The translations under genes were made by a program, and so were the position numbers. The notes below the pieces were generated by a model that was not told where the DNA came from, did no database searches, and saw only the letters and a program-made list of their open reading frames with translations. Source: Moringa oleifera (Eukaryota; Streptophyta; Magnoliopsida; Brassicales; Moringaceae). From it: a DNA stretch of 64,000 nucleotides. Positions 62,201 to 64,000 of this stretch are shown here, piece after piece; the first letter of the stretch is position 1, and every line of letters begins with the position of its first letter. The stretch spans positions 5,574,001-5,638,000 of the forward strand of contig JAJFZO010000230.1 in assembly GCA_021397835.1 (NCBI GenBank), in the 5' to 3' direction.

Positions 62201-64000
62201 TGAACAAATCTGTCTTTTTGCTTTTCCTGTGTGGAGTTGGTTTTTCTCTTTTGTTATTGTTGTGAGAGGAGGAGGGGGTGCTCCCATGTGAAGAAAAGCA
62301 GACTAGTTACATTGCTTACTCTTTATAGTCAAATTGTGCAGGTTTTAACCAGATATCTACTACAGAAACTATTTGGTCCAACTGTTGCCGGATTGACAAG
62401 TGATCGGAGCATTTTATACCTTGATCTTCCCTCCAATATGGTCTCTCTCTCTCTCTCTCTCTTTCTCTATACATTTGCATGTGCACACATGCATAGAACG
62501 GTCATATATATGTATTGACAGTGACACTGTTTGTTTGACATTAATTTTCCTGTTGCTTAGCTGATCTTTGGTTCTGGATAGGCAATTTCCATAATTTGGT
62601 GAAGAACATGGCACTGTTAATGCCTCAATGAATTGTAGGTTTGAGATGTTGGTGGCTTGTTACAGTGTGTTAGATATTTGGGTGTCCTGCCTCCTTCCTT
62701 TTCAACTTATCTTAAACACTGCTTTTGTCATCATCTAATAGTTGCTAACAGGGAAGACAATGCTGTTGTGGTCATCAATTTTGAAGTATTAGTGACTTCT
62801 GAGGATTAAAAATTGGATTTTATAGGTGTATCTTGAAATATAAGTTTAGGAGGGATATGCACTTGAAGTCCTATGATAAGCACAAAGTTAGATCTATTAG
62901 CTCCTTGATACTTTAACAAATGGAGTTACTTCAGAAGTTATGTCATAGATCTGTCTAGAGCTAAACATGTGCCTTCATGTCACGACTTTGGTTCTTTTAT
63001 TCAGTACTTACTAAGCTTTCTTTTTGAGTTAGGTAAATGTATGAAGTGAACCAATACTTTGTCCCTTTTCCTGACACAGAAGAAGAAGATATTGTCTTTC
63101 AAAATCCATGCAAGTAGGATCCAGGCATGTCGCTTAGAGTAGTAAAATTTTATGATATTATGACAAGTTTTGCTTTCAGCATTTGGTTTCTACTATTGTG
63201 TAATTGATTCTCTTTACCTCCTCAGTCTGATGTAGCATCTATAATCTCTGTTTTAATGAAAATCTGAAATGCATTCTTTTAGGTTGGTTCTTTCTTGATG
63301 GGATGGTGGGGCGTTGTTTTCAAAACAGATATATGTGGAGTGTCTGATTTGTTGGCCATAGGATTGACAACTGGTTATTTGGGAAGCCTCACAACATTCA
63401 GTGGTTGGAACCAGAAAATGATTGAACTTAGTGTTGATGGCAAGTGGGTGCACTCTGTGCTTGGCTTTCTTATAGGTAATCTGGCACTGGCAAGAATTAT
63501 GGACCATTAGGAGCATAGACAAGCTGGGCGATGATGAAGTATTATCTTTCTAAATACTATTGCCAACTAATGAATAAGGATAGTGCGGTTAAACAATTTA
63601 TCATTTCTTGCAGGCTTGTTTCTTGCAGCCTACTCCATCAGCTTCGGGGTTGAGACAGCCAAGGGTTTCAGATGGCTTCTTAACCTGCTGCAAAAGAATT
63701 CAGGAAAAGATATCCACAACTTGGGCAGGAATTGGAGGGTGGACAGCTGCAGGCGTCATTTGGCAGTAATGGTGGTGATGTTGCTGATTCTGGCTGTTCT
63801 ATGGTGTTTAAGTGCAGCTCTGGTCAAGGAGGAGTTTGATAGTGGCAGCAGTGAAGCTCAGTTGTGGCTGGGTTGCATAGTTGGACCTCTAGGTGTTTGG
63901 ATGAGGTGGTATTTAGCCCGACTAAATGGACGTGGCCTAGGAAAAGGAAATCTTTTGAAATGGGTTCCATTTGGGACTCTACTTGCCAATGTTTCTGCCG
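59218..64000 (+). CDS. FEX: Fluoride export protein FEX (CrcB-type), 3' end outside the window
   Basis: Five exons are visible: 59218-59628, 59816-59899, 62342-62440, 63283-63475 and 63614 to the right edge, all in phase, giving 391 residues so far. Residues 1-140 are a polar tail (GSFGRISSVGSSIRRRSLSL). A CrcB domain follows: SCLIHLAAFGILGVLTRYLL, PSNMVGSFLMGWWG with the conserved NxxGSFxxG block, and GYLGSLTTFSGWNQKM, which is the fluoride-channel G-x-x-TTFS motif. After a linker containing HLAVMVVMLLILAVLWCLSA, a second CrcB repeat begins (GPLGVWMRWYLARLNG, then FGTLLANVSA) and is cut by the window end. This two-domain fusion is the eukaryotic FEX layout (Arabidopsis At2g41705); it removes toxic fluoride across the plasma membrane. 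The second copy of NxxG is just reached. Confidence 0.94.
62442..62466. repeat. CT microsatellite abutting the FEX exon 3 splice donor
   Basis: Exon 3 ends AATATG and the intron begins directly GTCTCTCTCTCT, so the 5' splice site is the edge of a CT repeat. Confidence 0.85.

Overview
The window is nuclear DNA from a flowering plant, almost certainly a eudicot. The evidence is AT-rich intergenic DNA, GT-AG introns with T-rich flanks, and plant-specific families: an AUX1/LAX auxin carrier, an E-class PLS pentatricopeptide repeat protein, a DUF4220/DUF594 pair, a plant O-fucosyltransferase, a cold-shock/zinc-knuckle glycine-rich protein and a two-domain FEX fluoride exporter. Nothing bacterial, viral or organellar is visible. 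I found no transposase, integrase or reverse transcriptase reading frame, no tRNA or rRNA, and no CRISPR array. I cannot name the species.

Layout. A two-exon C2H2 zinc-finger protein with a PARP-like C-terminal region is on + at 940-2423. An AT-rich gap follows, then a poorly resolved minus-strand stretch with exon-like pieces (6.2-7.6 kb). The minus strand then carries a one-exon PPR gene (7924-10020), a ten-exon O-fucosyltransferase (11836-16884), a four-exon UFM1 gene (21428-24465) and a three-exon thaumatin-like gene (25122-26705). After about 6 kb without genes comes a + strand eight-exon LAX3-type auxin influx carrier (32585-34985). Next is a tandem pair of DUF4220/DUF594 genes on +: an intact copy (40946-43201) and a broken copy (47318-49529), each preceded by a similar block of about 1.3 kb. 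Promoter-like relics of further copies lie beyond. A minus-strand cold-shock-domain glycine-rich protein sits at 52369-52995. A FEX-type fluoride exporter starts at 59218 on + and runs off the right edge.

Exon structures were assembled by hand from reading frame, splice-site sequence and family knowledge. In every multi-exon model the phases close and the coding length is a multiple of three, except for the FEX gene (open at the edge) and the broken DUF4220 copy.

The genes look like an ordinary mosaic of independent plant genes, not a cluster acting together. The most interesting structures are small-scale duplications: the DUF4220 array and its orphan upstream pieces, a thaumatin intron built from copies of the signal-peptide exon, and a duplicated block in a UFM1 intron. 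Two GC-AG introns in the LAX gene are also notable. I see no convincing new multi-gene system.
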